Positions 52,487-62,513 of a stretch of DNA of 64,000 bases are shown here, one piece after another; the stretch's first letter is position 1, and the number at the start of each line of letters is the position of its first letter. The notes under the pieces were generated by a model. That model saw only the letters and a program-made list of their open reading frames with translations. It searched no databases and was not told the origin of the DNA. The position numbers were made by a program, and so were the translations under genes. This DNA is from Aquicoccus sp. G2-2 (GTDB lineage: Bacteria > Pseudomonadota > Alphaproteobacteria > Rhodobacterales > Rhodobacteraceae): contig NZ_JAYDCK010000003.1 in the NCBI RefSeq assembly GCF_034555965.1, forward strand, positions 2,418,001 through 2,482,000, written 5' to 3'.

Positions 52487-55378
52487 TCAGCTCTTGGTCT
52501 TAAGCGCCGCCAGCGCGGCAAATGGGCTATCAGGGTCGATCTCTTTCTTTTTCTTCTCGGGCTTGGCCTCAAACCGCCGCGCCCCTTGCGGCTTGCTGCC
52601 CTCGCGGCGCGGCTTGCCATTCTGGCCCCTAGGTTTCTGGCCCGATTTCTGGCCCGATTTATGGCCCGGCTTGGCACCCGGCGTCTGGCCCCGCGCCCTG
52701 CCTTCACCCTCAGTGCGCCGCCCACGGTTGCCGCCCCATGTGAAGGTATAAAATACCTCCATCTCGGGCGCTTCATCGGCCTGCGCTGGCTCCGCACCGC
52801 CCGCAGCGCCTTCAACCACTTCGGGCGCGTCGCCGGGGGTTTCCTTGGCTTGCTCTGCCACAGGTTTGGCATTTTCCTGCGGCGCGTCATTCGCCGTTTC
52901 CACAGCAGGGGCCACCTCCGCATCCGCTGCCTCTGCCGCGTCCTTTGGTGCTTCCTCCCCTGCGGCCACTGCCGCTGGCGCGTCCGCCACCTGCTTCACC
53001 TTCTCCCGCTCGCCCTTTTCGGCACGATACCCCAACCCCTGCATCAACGTCGAAAACTGTTCCAGCGTCATACCAGTGATCGACAACATGTCTGGATTGG
53101 CCTCAAACCCCTTGCGGCTGTCCTGCGCGCGCAACAGATCGGCCAGCCGTTCCAGCATATCAATGCGGATCGCCCGCTCACCCGCGCTGCGATAGCCGCA
53201 CATCGCGTCAACACCCGGCTCCGCATCCTTTGGCGCGGGCACGGTGACAAGCCCCGGCGGCGGCGCTTCGGGAAATTCGTTCAACCCCTTGGCCAACGAC
53301 CACAACACCAGCCGCAGCCGCGTCGGTGCCGGCTTCAAGAGCAGCGGCAGGAAAATCGTGAACTGACCGAACCGCACCCCGTGCTTGCGCAAAGCACCAC
53401 GCGCATCCTGATCCATGGCCTTCACATCCTCGGCCACCTCGTCGCGCCGAATGATCCCGAAATTCTCCACCAGCCGGAAAGCAAAGCCCCGCGCCAGCCC
53501 CTGCAACGTCTCGTCCCGGTTCAGCGCGGTCAGCGGCTCAAACAACGTCGCCACCTTGCGGTCGATGAAATGTTGCAGGCGGCGGGTGACCTTCTGCACC
53601 ACCTCTTCGCCCGCTTCTTCATCGACAAACGCCTCGACCTGCGGCTTCAACGGCTCTGGCCCGGCGACCAGTTTGCCAACCGCATATTCGCCCCACATCA
53701 ATCCACCTTGCTCGGTGAAATCCAGCTCGGTATCGGGCGCGTTGTAAAACCTGTCCGCCCTAAGCGCGAAATGCGGCGCGAGTGCTTGCAGGCTCGCCTG
53801 CATCAGCGCCTTGGCCTCTTGCCCGCCACTGGTTTTGTCCGCGACAAAACGGAACCCGTCCAAACGGCCAGCCGCATGGCCTTCCACCGTCACTTCACCC
53901 TTGTCGTTCACCTCGGCCAAAATGGCTTCCTTCTGCTTCAATCGGCGCAACAACGTGCTGGTGCGCCGATCCACGAATCTTTGCGTCAAACGCCCGTGCA
54001 AGGCATCCGACAATCGGTCTTCTACAGCGCGAGTCTCTCCGCGCCAATGCTCTTCATCATCTAACCACCCCCGACGCTGCGCCACATAGGTCCATGTGCG
54101 GATAAATGCCAATCGCTTCGCCAAAGTGTCTATATCACCCTCGGGTCGGTCAATCCGTTTCACCGCGCGGGCAAACCAATCGGCGGGAATCGTCCCGCGC
54201 TCATGCAGAAAGCCGAAAACCTGTTCGAGCAGGAAAGCGTGTTCCGCGTGGCTGATTCCCCTGAAATCCGGGATTCGGCACACATCCCACAACAGCCGCA
54301 CGCTGGCCCCGTCGCTTGCGCGGGCGCGCGCTTCGGCTTGCGCGGCCAGCGTCTTCAGGGCCTGCAAATCCTCTGCCTCGCGCGCCTTCACGAACCACTC
54401 GCTTGCCGGTTTTTCCTCCAATGACCCGATCAGCGCCTCAAGCGTGCCGAATTGCAGCGCCGAATTGCGCCATTGCAGCTTGCGCACCGGGGTAAACGAA
54501 TGGCCCTCTATCGCCTGCACCACCTCATCGCTCAGGGTCGCCGCTTCGCCCGTCACACCAAACGTGCCGCTGCTCATCCCGCGCCCGGCCCGCCCGGCGA
54601 TCTGCGCCAATTCATTTGGCGCCAACGGGCGCATCCGCCTGCCATCAAATTTCGACAACGCGGAAAACGCCACATGGTCGATATCAAGGTTCAGCCCCAT
54701 GCCGATGGCATCCGTCGCCACCAGAAAATCCACCTCCCCCGCCTGATACATCTCCACCTGCGCATTGCGCGTACGCGGGCTAAGCGCGCCCATCACAACT
54801 GCCGCCCCGCCTCTTTGTCGGCGGATCAGTTCGGCAATCGCATAAACATTATCAACCGAAAACCCAACGATGGCCGAGCGCGCTTGCATCCGGCTGATCT
54901 TCTTCGCGCCGGTATAGACAAGCTGGCTCATCCGCTCCCGCCCGACAAACTGCGCCTCGGGAACCAACGCCCGGATCGGCCCGCGCATCGTGTCCGCGCC
55001 CAAAAACACCGTCTCCAGCAACCCGCGCATGTTCAATAGCCGGTCGGTGAACACATGCCCCCGCTCCGGGTCGGCGCAAAGCTGCACCTCGTCGATGGCT
55101 ATGAAATCCGCGCCCATCCCCTGCGGCATCGCTTCGACCGTGCAAACCCAGTATTGCGCGCGCGGCGGCACGATGCGCTCTTCGCCTGTCACCAAAGCCA
55201 CCACGCCCGGCCCACGCGCGGCCACGACCTTGTCATAGACCTCGCGCGCCAACAGGCGCAGCGGCAACCCGATCATGCCGGTGCGATAGCCCAGCATCCG
55301 CTCAATCGCATAATGCGTCTTGCCCGTATTTGTCGGCCCGAGGACCGCAACGATCCGTGCCTCTGCGCTCATTTGCAT
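52487..55378 (-). CDS. SUV3/MgpS-like superfamily 2 RNA helicase
   Basis: Large helicase of 963 residues. Walker A is LGPTNTGKTHYAIERML, the DExH-like box is IAIDEVQLC, and the helicase C-terminal motifs include VATDAIGMGLNLDID and LAQIAGRAGRG. The last 200 residues are low complexity, Ala/Pro/Glu-rich and then basic with repeated GQKSGQKPRG. Alphaproteobacteria encode such helicases next to fdxA and carD; the mitochondrial SUV3 helicase of the RNA degradosome is a relative. Start at MQMSAEAR, possibly two codons later. Confidence 0.93.
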   Translation of the reverse strand: MQMSAEARIVAVLGPTNTGKTHYAIERMLGYRTGMIGLPLRLLAREVYDKVVAARGPGVVALVTGEERIVPPRAQYWVCTVEAMPQGMGADFIAIDEVQLCADPERGHVFTDRLLNMRGLLETVFLGADTMRGPIRALVPEAQFVGRERMSQLVYTGAKKISRMQARSAIVGFSVDNVYAIAELIRRQRGGAAVVMGALSPRTRNAQVEMYQAGEVDFLVATDAIGMGLNLDIDHVAFSALSKFDGRRMRPLAPNELAQIAGRAGRGMSSGTFGVTGEAATLSDEVVQAIEGHSFTPVRKLQWRNSALQFGTLEALIGSLEEKPASEWFVKAREAEDLQALKTLAAQAEARARASDGASVRLLWDVCRIPDFRGISHAEHAFLLEQVFGFLHERGTIPADWFARAVKRIDRPEGDIDTLAKRLAFIRTWTYVAQRRGWLDDEEHWRGETRAVEDRLSDALHGRLTQRFVDRRTSTLLRRLKQKEAILAEVNDKGEVTVEGHAAGRLDGFRFVADKTSGGQEAKALMQASLQALAPHFALRADRFYNAPDTELDFTEQGGLMWGEYAVGKLVAGPEPLKPQVEAFVDEEAGEEVVQKVTRRLQHFIDRKVATLFEPLTALNRDETLQGLARGFAFRLVENFGIIRRDEVAEDVKAMDQDARGALRKHGVRFGQFTIFLPLLLKPAPTRLRLVLWSLAKGLNEFPEAPPPGLVTVPAPKDAEPGVDAMCGYRSAGERAIRIDMLERLADLLRAQDSRKGFEANPDMLSITGMTLEQFSTLMQGLGYRAEKGEREKVKQVADAPAAVAAGEEAPKDAAEAADAEVAPAVETANDAPQENAKPVAEQAKETPGDAPEVVEGAAGGAEPAQADEAPEMEVFYTFTWGGNRGRRTEGEGRARGQTPGAKPGHKSGQKSGQKPRGQNGKPRREGSKPQGARRFEAKPEKKKKEIDPDSPFAALAALKTKS

Positions 55379-55411
55379 TGTCTCCGGAAGTCCGACGGCT
55401 TTCAGGCCGCT

Positions 55412-55972
55412 TCAGAGTTGGGTGCCGTTGGTCTCGCCTTCAACCCGTTGCAGCCCTTCGCGCGCCCTTTCATGGTGCGGATGCAGCGTCAGCACAAGCC
55501 GGTAGGCATCATAGGCCTTGTCCGGCTCGTCTATCTGCTCGAAAATCGTGCCAAGCCCGTAAATCGCATCATATTGCTGCGGGTTCAGCACCAGCGTCCG
55601 CTTCAAGGCATCCACCGCCGGCCCGATACGCCCGATCTGGGCATAAACTTTCGCCAGTTCATACCAGCCTTCGGCAAATTGCGGCGCATGATCGGTCAGC
55701 GCCGTAAAATGCTCGATCGCGGCATCGTATTGCTTGGCCTCCGCCGCCTCCCGCCCGCGCTTCAGCAACAAATCCATCGAAGGCGATCCGGATTGCGACC
55801 ACTCCAACTCGATCTCGCGCCCGATCCGCGCCGCATCCACCACGTCCGCCGTCTTGAGCCGCGCAAACAACTGGTCCAGCGCCGCCTCATCGGCATGGCC
55901 GGGCGCACAAAAGCCCGCGACAGCGATGATTGCCGCGACGATAGGTTTGAGATTGATCCGAAACATGCTCAT
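55412..55972 (-). CDS. TPR-repeat periplasmic protein
   Basis: Protein of 186 residues with a signal peptide (MSMFRINLKPIVAAIIAVAG then FCAPGHA) and about three tetratricopeptide repeats (AEAKQYDAAIEHFTALTDHA, WYELAKVYAQIGRIGPAVDA, DEPDKAYDAYRLVLTLHP). No enzymatic motif. Probably a scaffold or binding protein; partner unknown. It stands upstream of the helicase gene on the same strand, 33 bases away. Confidence 0.85.
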   Translation of the reverse strand: MSMFRINLKPIVAAIIAVAGFCAPGHADEAALDQLFARLKTADVVDAARIGREIELEWSQSGSPSMDLLLKRGREAAEAKQYDAAIEHFTALTDHAPQFAEGWYELAKVYAQIGRIGPAVDALKRTLVLNPQQYDAIYGLGTIFEQIDEPDKAYDAYRLVLTLHPHHERAREGLQRVEGETNGTQL

Positions 55973-56042
55973 AGTAGGGTGAGTTTAACGCGAGAGCATG
56001 GGCAATGTCAGCCCCGCGCGCAGATTGAGAAAGGCAAAAAGA

Positions 56043-56333
56043 ATGAGCGACGTAATCAATGCGGCTGTGGCCGCGCTCAACGAAAAGATCGGCAGCGACG
56101 GATTTGACGGCAGCGCAAAGTTCGTAATCGAAAACGAAGGCGCCATTCTGGTCGATGGTGACGGCGCTCGTGCAGGCGATGATGACGCCGCCGTCACGCT
56201 GACCGCCGATGCCGAAACCTTTCAGGCGATCCTCTCCGGTGATCTCGACCCGACCGCCGCTTTCATGGGCGGCAAGCTGGCCGTCGATGGCGATATGGGG
56301 CTGGCCATGCAACTGGGCGCGGTGCTGGGCTAA
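56043..56333 (+). CDS. SCP2 sterol-binding domain protein
   Basis: Single SCP2/sterol-carrier domain of 96 residues: VINAAVAALNEKIGSDGFDG at the N-terminus and LDPTAAFMGGKLAVDGDMG as the conserved C-terminal block (lid and hydrophobic tunnel). It binds a lipid ligand in the cytoplasm. The ATG at 56043 gives the usual domain start. The adjacent gene, three bases downstream, is a lipase-like alpha/beta hydrolase. Confidence 0.9.
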   Translation: MSDVINAAVAALNEKIGSDGFDGSAKFVIENEGAILVDGDGARAGDDDAAVTLTADAETFQAILSGDLDPTAAFMGGKLAVDGDMGLAMQLGAVLG

Positions 56334-56336
56334 CCC

Positions 56337-57356
56337 ATGGAAGAAGCGCCGTTTTTCGCTGAATTGGCCAATGGGCCGGAAGGCGGCGCCGCGTGGTGGC
56401 TGCAAACCGAAGACGGCATTCGCATCCGCATCGGGCTTTGGAACCGCGCCGCTCCCGGCGGCACGGTTCTGCTGTTTCCGGGCCGCACCGAATATATCGA
56501 AAAATATGGCCACACCGCGCGGCAATTGGCCGAACGCGGTTTTGCCACTCTGGCGGTCGATTGGCGCGGACAGGGCATTGCCGACCGGCTGATCAAAGAT
56601 CCGGCAACCGGCCACGTGCATGACTTTCTCGACTATCAAAAAGACGTGAAGGCGATGCTCGAAGCCGCATCCGAACTTGGCCTGCCACAGCCTTTCTATC
56701 TGCTGGCGCATTCCATGGGCGGCTGCATCGGCTTGCGCGCCTTGCACGAAGGTCTGCCAGTTTGCGCCGCCGTCTTCACCGGCCCGATGTGGAATATCCA
56801 GCTTGCCGCCACCGTCCGCCCGTTTGCGCGCGCACTGGCACGGGTCGGCACGCTTTTTGGCTTCGGTCAACACTATGCGCCGGGCACCAATGCGGAAAGC
56901 TATGTCGCCACCGCCCCGTTCGAAGATAACAGCCTCACCCGTGACCGCGCCACATGGGACTATATGAAATCCCATCTCTCGGCGCATCCAGAATTCTGCC
57001 TCGGCGGCCCCTCGCTGCGCTGGCTGGATGAGGCCCTGCACGAATGTGGCGCGCTGCTTGACATGCCCGCCCCCAAAATCCCCGCACTCGCCTTCCTGGG
57101 CGACAATGAACGCATCGTTGACAGCGCCCGCGTCCATACCCTGATGGACCGCTGGCCGAACGGGGAACTGATCGTCGTCGAAAACGGCGAGCACGAAGTG
57201 CTGATGGACACGCCCGCCACCCAAACCATGATCTTCGACAAGATCGCGGCGCTGTTTTCCAACAACACCACACCCCCGCGCACGGCTGAGCCACCACCCG
57301 CCCCTCTGGTGCATCCGGCGCCCCGTCCCAGCAGGTTTTCGCCAAGATACCTATGA
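56337..57356 (+). CDS. alpha/beta hydrolase, lysophospholipase-like
   Basis: Serine hydrolase of 339 residues: LLFPGRTEYIEKYGHTARQL (oxyanion loop), nucleophile elbow AHSMGGCIGLRAL, aspartate in LGDNERIVDSARV and histidine in ENGEHEVLMD. It belongs to the monoacylglycerol lipase/lysophospholipase L2 (PldB) group. The C-terminus carries a Pro-rich extension. It is three bases downstream of an SCP2 gene and therefore may act on lipid presented by that protein. Confidence 0.92.
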   Translation: MEEAPFFAELANGPEGGAAWWLQTEDGIRIRIGLWNRAAPGGTVLLFPGRTEYIEKYGHTARQLAERGFATLAVDWRGQGIADRLIKDPATGHVHDFLDYQKDVKAMLEAASELGLPQPFYLLAHSMGGCIGLRALHEGLPVCAAVFTGPMWNIQLAATVRPFARALARVGTLFGFGQHYAPGTNAESYVATAPFEDNSLTRDRATWDYMKSHLSAHPEFCLGGPSLRWLDEALHECGALLDMPAPKIPALAFLGDNERIVDSARVHTLMDRWPNGELIVVENGEHEVLMDTPATQTMIFDKIAALFSNNTTPPRTAEPPPAPLVHPAPRPSRFSPRYL

Positions 57357-57436
57357 AATGCAGCACGTTTTGTGCATGGTCGCGGCCATAAACCCAAACG
57401 CATGTGCAACCGATGTCTCGAAGCGGCAAAATATCA

Positions 57437-57892
57437 ATGGCCCGGATAACCGTCGACTGGCCGACCTTCTGGGGGGCCATCAGCTTTCTGGTGATCGGCG
57501 GCGGTTTCGCCATCTTTGGCGGCTATCAGCTTGCAACAACCTATGCCTTCACGCGCAATGCCACCCAGTATGAGGCAACCATCGTCGAAAACGCCAAAAC
57601 CTGCGACGACGACGGAAGCTGCACTTGGTGGCCGCGCGTGCAATTCGCGGCTCCTCCCGATGGCTTGCAACAGGCCAAAACACGCTTCGGCGCGTCGAAT
57701 TATGGATGGGGCAAAGGGACCAAAATCAAAATCCTGTCCAACCCTGCCTACCCCTATGTGCGCATTCCCGGCTTCGACAATCTCTATCTTCTGGGCGCGG
57801 CCTTCTTCGCCCTGGGCATGTTGCCCGTCATCCTTTCCTTCTGGTTGCTCGCACGGTTCACCTTCAGGGTCAGACAGCAAGGAAACCGCTGA
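57437..57892 (+). CDS. DUF3592 domain membrane protein
   Basis: Membrane protein of about 151 residues with two helices (FWGAISFLVIGGGFAIFGGY and NLYLLGAAFFALGMLPVI) flanking an extracytoplasmic DUF3592 domain that contains two cysteines in TCDDDGSCTWWPRV. The function is unknown. The frame is open to 57404; the ATG at 57437 is preferred for compactness, but no ribosome-binding site is decisive. Confidence 0.75.
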   Translation: MARITVDWPTFWGAISFLVIGGGFAIFGGYQLATTYAFTRNATQYEATIVENAKTCDDDGSCTWWPRVQFAAPPDGLQQAKTRFGASNYGWGKGTKIKILSNPAYPYVRIPGFDNLYLLGAAFFALGMLPVILSFWLLARFTFRVRQQGNR

Positions 57893-57974
57893 CCGCCAAC
57901 GATTCCCACGCCCCCCTTGAGACCAGCGCCGCCGCAGCCTATGTCTCGAACCGACACACACGAAAGGCCATTTC

Positions 57975-59795
57975 ATGCTCTCGCTCCCGTTCCCCGTTTT
58001 CGATGCCAATGCCAGCGCCGGAGGGGACGATCTGGGCGATCTGCCCGAATGGAACCTGTCTGATCTCTATTCCGGCGAAGACGCCCCCGAACTGGCCCGT
58101 GATCTGGCTTGGTTCGAAGACGAATGCACGAGCTTCGCCGCCGATTATGAAGGCAAGGTTGCCACCCTCTCGCCGGATGAGTTGCTCACCGCCATCAAAC
58201 GCTCCGAACAGCAGGACAACATCGCCGGGCGCATCATGTCTTACGCCGGTCTGCGCTATTATCAGCTCACCACCGATGCAGCGCGCGCCAAATTCATGTC
58301 CGATTCTCAGGAACGCCTGATCAACGCCTCCGCCGCGCTGGTGTTTTTCTGGCTCGAATTCAACCAGATCACTGATGAGGCTTACAAGGCCGCGCTTGCC
58401 GCCAATGCTGATCTTGCGCGCTATCGCCCGGTGCTCGACCGGCAACGCGCCATGCGCCCCTATCAATTGTCGGACGAGCTTGAAAAATTCCTCCACGACC
58501 TCGGCACCGTCGGGGATGCGTGGGAAAAGCTCTTCGATGAAACCACCGCCGGGCTTGAATTCACCGTCGATGGCGAAACTCGCGGCATTGAGGGCACCAC
58601 CAATTTCATGACCGACCCGAACCGCGCCCTGCGCGAAGAGGCCGCGCATGAACTGGCCGCCGTGTTCGGCGCGAATATCAAGACCTTCGCCCGCATCCAC
58701 AACACCCTCGCCAAGGAAAAAGAGATCATCGACCGCTGGCGCAAGATGCCCACCGCGCAAACCTCGCGCCACCTCTCCAACGATGTTGAACCGGAAGTGG
58801 TCGAAGCCCTGCGTGATGCCGTGGTCGCCGCCTACCCCAAGCTCAGCCATCGCTATTATGAGCTGAAGCGCAAATGGCTCGGCCTCGACGTGATGCAGGT
58901 CTGGGACCGCAACGCACCCCTGCCAATCGAAGACCCGCGCACCGTGCCGTGGGATCAGGCCCGCGAAACCGTCCTCTCTGCCTATTCCGGCTTCGATCCG
59001 CGCATGGCCGAAATTGCCAAGCCGTTCTTTTCGAAAGGCTGGATCGACGCCGCCGTAAAACCCGGCAAGGCCCCCGGCGCTTTCGCCCACCCCACGGTCA
59101 CCAATGTGCACCCCTACGTGATGCTCAACTACCTCGGCAAACCCCGCGACGTGATGACGCTGGCGCATGAACTGGGCCACGGCGTGCATCAGGTGCTGGC
59201 CGCCGATCAGGGCGAAATGCTCTCCTCAACGCCGCTCACATTGGCCGAAACCGCTTCGGTCTTTGGCGAAATGCTGACCTTCCGCAAACTACTCGAAGGC
59301 GCCGAAACGCCCGAGCAGCGCAAGGTTCTGCTCGCTGGCAAGGTTGAAGACATGATCAACACTGTCGTCCGCCAGATCGCGTTTTATGACTTCGAATGCA
59401 AACTCCACGCCGCCCGCCGAACAGGCGAACAAACCCCCGACGACATCAACGCCCTCTGGATGAGCGTCCAAGCCGAAAGCCTCGGCCCGGCATTCGAATA
59501 CATGCCCGGATATGAAACCTTCTGGACCTATATCCCACATTTCATCCACTCGCCGTTCTACGTCTATGCCTACGCCTTCGGTGATGGCCTCGTGAATGCG
59601 CTCTACGCGGTCTATGAGGAACAACCCGACGGCTTTCAGGACAAGTATTTCGACATGCTCAAAGCGGGCGGCTCCAAGCACCACAAAGCGCTTCTGGCCC
59701 CGTTCGGCCTTGATGCGTCCGACCCGAAATTCTGGGACAAGGGCCTCAGCATGATCTCGGGCTTCATTGATGAGTTGGAAGCGATGGAGGGATAG
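57975..59795 (+). CDS. pepF: M3 family oligoendopeptidase F (PepF)
   Basis: Zinc metallopeptidase of 606 residues. The HExxH motif is MTLAHELGHGVHQ near residue 397, and ETASVFGEML holds the third zinc ligand. The N-terminal oligoendopeptidase lobe is recognisable from LPEWNLSDLYSG. PepF cleaves small peptides in the cytoplasm. It appears full length and monocistronic. Confidence 0.95.
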   Translation: MLSLPFPVFDANASAGGDDLGDLPEWNLSDLYSGEDAPELARDLAWFEDECTSFAADYEGKVATLSPDELLTAIKRSEQQDNIAGRIMSYAGLRYYQLTTDAARAKFMSDSQERLINASAALVFFWLEFNQITDEAYKAALAANADLARYRPVLDRQRAMRPYQLSDELEKFLHDLGTVGDAWEKLFDETTAGLEFTVDGETRGIEGTTNFMTDPNRALREEAAHELAAVFGANIKTFARIHNTLAKEKEIIDRWRKMPTAQTSRHLSNDVEPEVVEALRDAVVAAYPKLSHRYYELKRKWLGLDVMQVWDRNAPLPIEDPRTVPWDQARETVLSAYSGFDPRMAEIAKPFFSKGWIDAAVKPGKAPGAFAHPTVTNVHPYVMLNYLGKPRDVMTLAHELGHGVHQVLAADQGEMLSSTPLTLAETASVFGEMLTFRKLLEGAETPEQRKVLLAGKVEDMINTVVRQIAFYDFECKLHAARRTGEQTPDDINALWMSVQAESLGPAFEYMPGYETFWTYIPHFIHSPFYVYAYAFGDGLVNALYAVYEEQPDGFQDKYFDMLKAGGSKHHKALLAPFGLDASDPKFWDKGLSMISGFIDELEAMEG

Positions 59796-60244
59796 CCGCG
59801 CAGCGCCGGGCCGCGGTACGGCGATCCTACACGATGGTGAGTGCACTTAATCGCTGTCACATCCGCCTTCGATCAAATAGTTGCGCATACGGCAACCAAA
59901 TCGCCGTGCCGGGGGCGGCCCGGCGATGCGCGGCGGCCTACGGCCTTTATTCCGCGCCAAACCAATCGTCTGTCGCGCAATCGAGTGCTCTCCCGACACC
60001 TTCGCCCTCATTCGCTCTGGCGCACCATGGCCGCGCGTCGGCGGGCCGCGGCGCGGCGATACCACGCCATGAATAGCGAGCTTTATGGCTACCAAACCCG
60101 AAGAACATCAAATCCCCGCGCAAACGGCCACCCAATCGCCGTGCCTGGGGGCGGCCCGGCCCCTCTCGGCAGATTTGGCAAAGCCAAATCGCCTGCCGGG
60201 CAATGGATGCGCGGCGGCTTCGCCTCGCGCCACCGCCCGCAACA
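59796..60244. repeat. REP-like inverted repeat array, 449-base gene-free stretch
   Basis: The gap between pepF and a zinc-finger gene contains four copies of a C/G-rich motif in alternating orientation: 59804-59825 (CCGGGCCGCGGTACGGCGAT core), 59900-59925 (complement form, ATCGCCGTGCCGGGGGCGGC), 60041-60060 and 60135-60160. Paired copies could fold into long hairpins. No gene is supported here; apparent short frames are overlapping noise in GC-rich DNA. Confidence 0.65.
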
Positions 60245-60514
60245 TCACTTCAACTGACTATCCTTCGACCCCCGCCGGTTGATCCCGCCGCGCGCCGTCT
60301 GCGCCCCGTCGCGTTCCGCCGCGCAGTCCACGCACAGCTTCACACCCGGTATCGCCACCCGCCGCGCCTCGGGGATCGGCTCGTCACATTCCGCGCAATG
60401 GGTCAGGCTCTCGCCGACCGGCCCTTTGCGCGCCTGCATCCGTGCCAGCTCATCGCTGATCGAGGCTTCGATCTGCTCACTCACCGCACCGTCTTTTGCC
60501 CAGCCACCAGCCAT
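60245..60514 (-). CDS. DksA/TraR family zinc-finger protein
   Basis: Protein of 89 residues with a C4 zinc finger, CAECDEPIPEARRVAIPGVK and then CVDCAAERD, matching the TraR/DksA C-terminal finger (PF01258), preceded by a short helical segment (EQIEASISDELARMQARKG). It is too short for DksA itself (about 150), so it is a TraR-like member, possibly acting at the RNA polymerase secondary channel. Confidence 0.88.
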   Translation of the reverse strand: MAGGWAKDGAVSEQIEASISDELARMQARKGPVGESLTHCAECDEPIPEARRVAIPGVKLCVDCAAERDGAQTARGGINRRGSKDSQLK

Positions 60515-60589
60515 AGCTCCGGCTCCTTTTCTGCGTCACAAAATAGATGGCGCTCCGCACCGCACCGATCAAGCCCCGGCAACAACGCC

Positions 60590-61650
60590 CTACTGCACCA
60601 GCAATCCATGCCGTTCCTTGCCCCTCAGCACGAAATCGCGCATCGCCCGCCTGCCGCCTTCGATTTCGTTGTCTAGCCCACGCATCAGCTTGATCGCCTT
60701 GACCGAAGTGAACGGCGTGTCATGTCCGCCCTCCTTGCCGGTGTCGAACGCGGTGAAGTCCATCACCGTCACATCAAGCCCCTTAACCGCCTCCGGCCCG
60801 TCGATCCCACCCAGCCGCGGCTTGCGTCCGGTCAACAACCCGGCAAGGCCCAGCACCTTGTCCTTGCGCGATGTCATGATGAGAAACGGCTGCGGCAGCT
60901 TGCCAATGTCCTTGGCCTGCTGGCGGAACACGTCCGGGTCTATGTCAGGCGACATCAGAACCACCCCTTCAAGCACATCGAACAGCCGCCGGTCGCCCTT
61001 GAGCGCGATCTGCCTAAGCGTCTCCATCGCCAGATACCCACCCAGCGAATGCGCCACCAGCAACACATGCCGCTCTCCGCTGGCGCGCAGATCGCGCAGC
61101 AACGTCTCGAACCCGTCGCGCGCGAACATCGCACTGTCACGATCATAAACATAGCCGCGGGCATCCCCGCCGACGGCCATGAAAACAACACCGCCGGTTC
61201 CGCAATATCGAAATCATTCCTGATCTGCGCCAGCCGGAACGCCGCATCCTCCAGCGTGTTGTTATAGCCATGCACGAACAACACCAGCCCGCCATCGCCC
61301 GCCCGATGCCGCGTTATCGCGGCATTGAAATCGCGCCGCCCCGCGTAACGGTCGATCCCCAGCGCGGCAAAGAACTTCTTCGGATCGGCCACCCCCGAGG
61401 TCCGCTCGATCGCGCCAAGCTCATGCCCCGGCGGGATTGAAACATCGTAGCGCAGATAATTCATTTCCGGGCTGCGCTTTTCGCCAAAGATCGGCCCGAA
61501 CTGGCTCAGCTTGCGCTGCGTGGCCACGAAAATCGGCTCTACCGTCGCGCCGGGAAGCGGCTCGGAAAACCCGGTCAACTGATAGCGCGCACAAGCACTC
61601 AAAAGCACCAACGCGGCAAACGCGAACACATATGAACCCCGGCGCAGCAT
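60590..61650 (-). pseudogene. DUF900-type alpha/beta hydrolase lipoprotein, apparent frameshift
   Basis: The N-terminal part (61650 downwards) is a lipoprotein signal with LLSAC followed by the DUF900 beginning FVATQRKLSQFG and GLVLFVHGYNNTLEDAAFRL up to FSWPSAG. The C-terminal part is in the next frame: DARGYVYDRDSAMFARDGFE, nucleophile elbow VAHSLGGYLAMETL and histidine in EGGHDTPFTS. Adding one G to the run of four at 61165-61168 (minus strand) joins both parts into a 353-residue protein. The family hydrolyses esters in the periplasm or on the membrane. Sequencing undercall is possible. Confidence 0.85.
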
Positions 61651-61739
61651 GGGGTGACTTCACCATATTCCGTCGCGTCTGCCCAGCCTCAAAAACGCCT
61701 CTCCATCACAGCATCTTCCCCCTGCCCGGCCCATCGCCC

Positions 61740-61758
61740 GATTTTTCGCAGAAAAATC
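61740..61758 (-). terminator. stem-loop between VCBS and DUF900 genes
   Basis: GATTTTT, CGCAG, AAAAATC: a perfect 7-bp stem in the gap between the VCBS gene (stop at 61783) and the hydrolase start. The same TCGCAGAAAAATC core is found after tadA at 33016-33035, so it may be a recurring transcription end structure here. Confidence 0.45.
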
Positions 61759-61782
61759 ATGCCCCACGGCTCCAAGGCAGTT

Positions 61783-62513
61783 TCAGCGCAACGCGCAGCG
61801 CATCGCGCGATCAAGGCTTTCCGGCCCGCGATACCGCCCCACCGCGCGTGCGCTGGCACTTTTACCGTCCCAGCGCGTCGCCATCACGTTTTTCCAATCC
61901 GCATCGGCGGTAATCACCTCCGCCCCATGGCCGCAATCACGCACCCCACCCGGAATGAAATTCCAGCCAATCCGGTGATTGGTCAACCGGGGAACATCCA
62001 CCACCGGCACGAACCAGCCATCGCCATAGCGCCAGATACGCAGCACCTTGCGCAAATGCGGCCGGTCCACATAGGCAATCTCGATGCGCCCGTCCCCATC
62101 AAGATCCCCTGCCCCCACCGGCGCCAGCCAACGATGCGTCTGCCCGATATGCGGCGTCGCGGCGAGCTTTCTTATGGTGTCCCCGTCAAACCCGTATATC
62201 GCCAGTTGCGCACCGCGCGCCGGGTCGGTCTCGACCACCACGATCTCGGGTTTCCCGTCTCCGGTCACATCCCAAAGCCGTGGCGCGGTGTCCTCGAAAA
62301 CCCGCCCGTCTTCGGCAACGCTCACCCCGAACACCCGACCATTTGAAAGCTGCACCCGCATGGCGGAATATTCCACAGCATCGCCAAGGATGGCGTGGTC
62401 ATAGAACGTCGTCGGGTCGGTAAAACGCGCGCTCTCGATCTCCTGCGCGGACACCGTCCCGGCAAGAGTGAAAACCGCCGCAAGGCAAGCGACAAGCCGC
62501 CCCGCACCAAACA

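Noticed and set aside
52343..54064. 573-codon plus-strand frame antisense to the helicase gene
   Set aside because: It is composed of biased arginine/leucine-rich residues produced by the mirror of a GC-rich gene, has no family match and lies fully opposite a well-supported helicase.
55887..57314. 475-codon minus-strand frame opposite SCP2 and alpha/beta hydrolase genes
   Set aside because: Both plus-strand genes have clear motifs; the antisense product has none and no ribosome-binding site.
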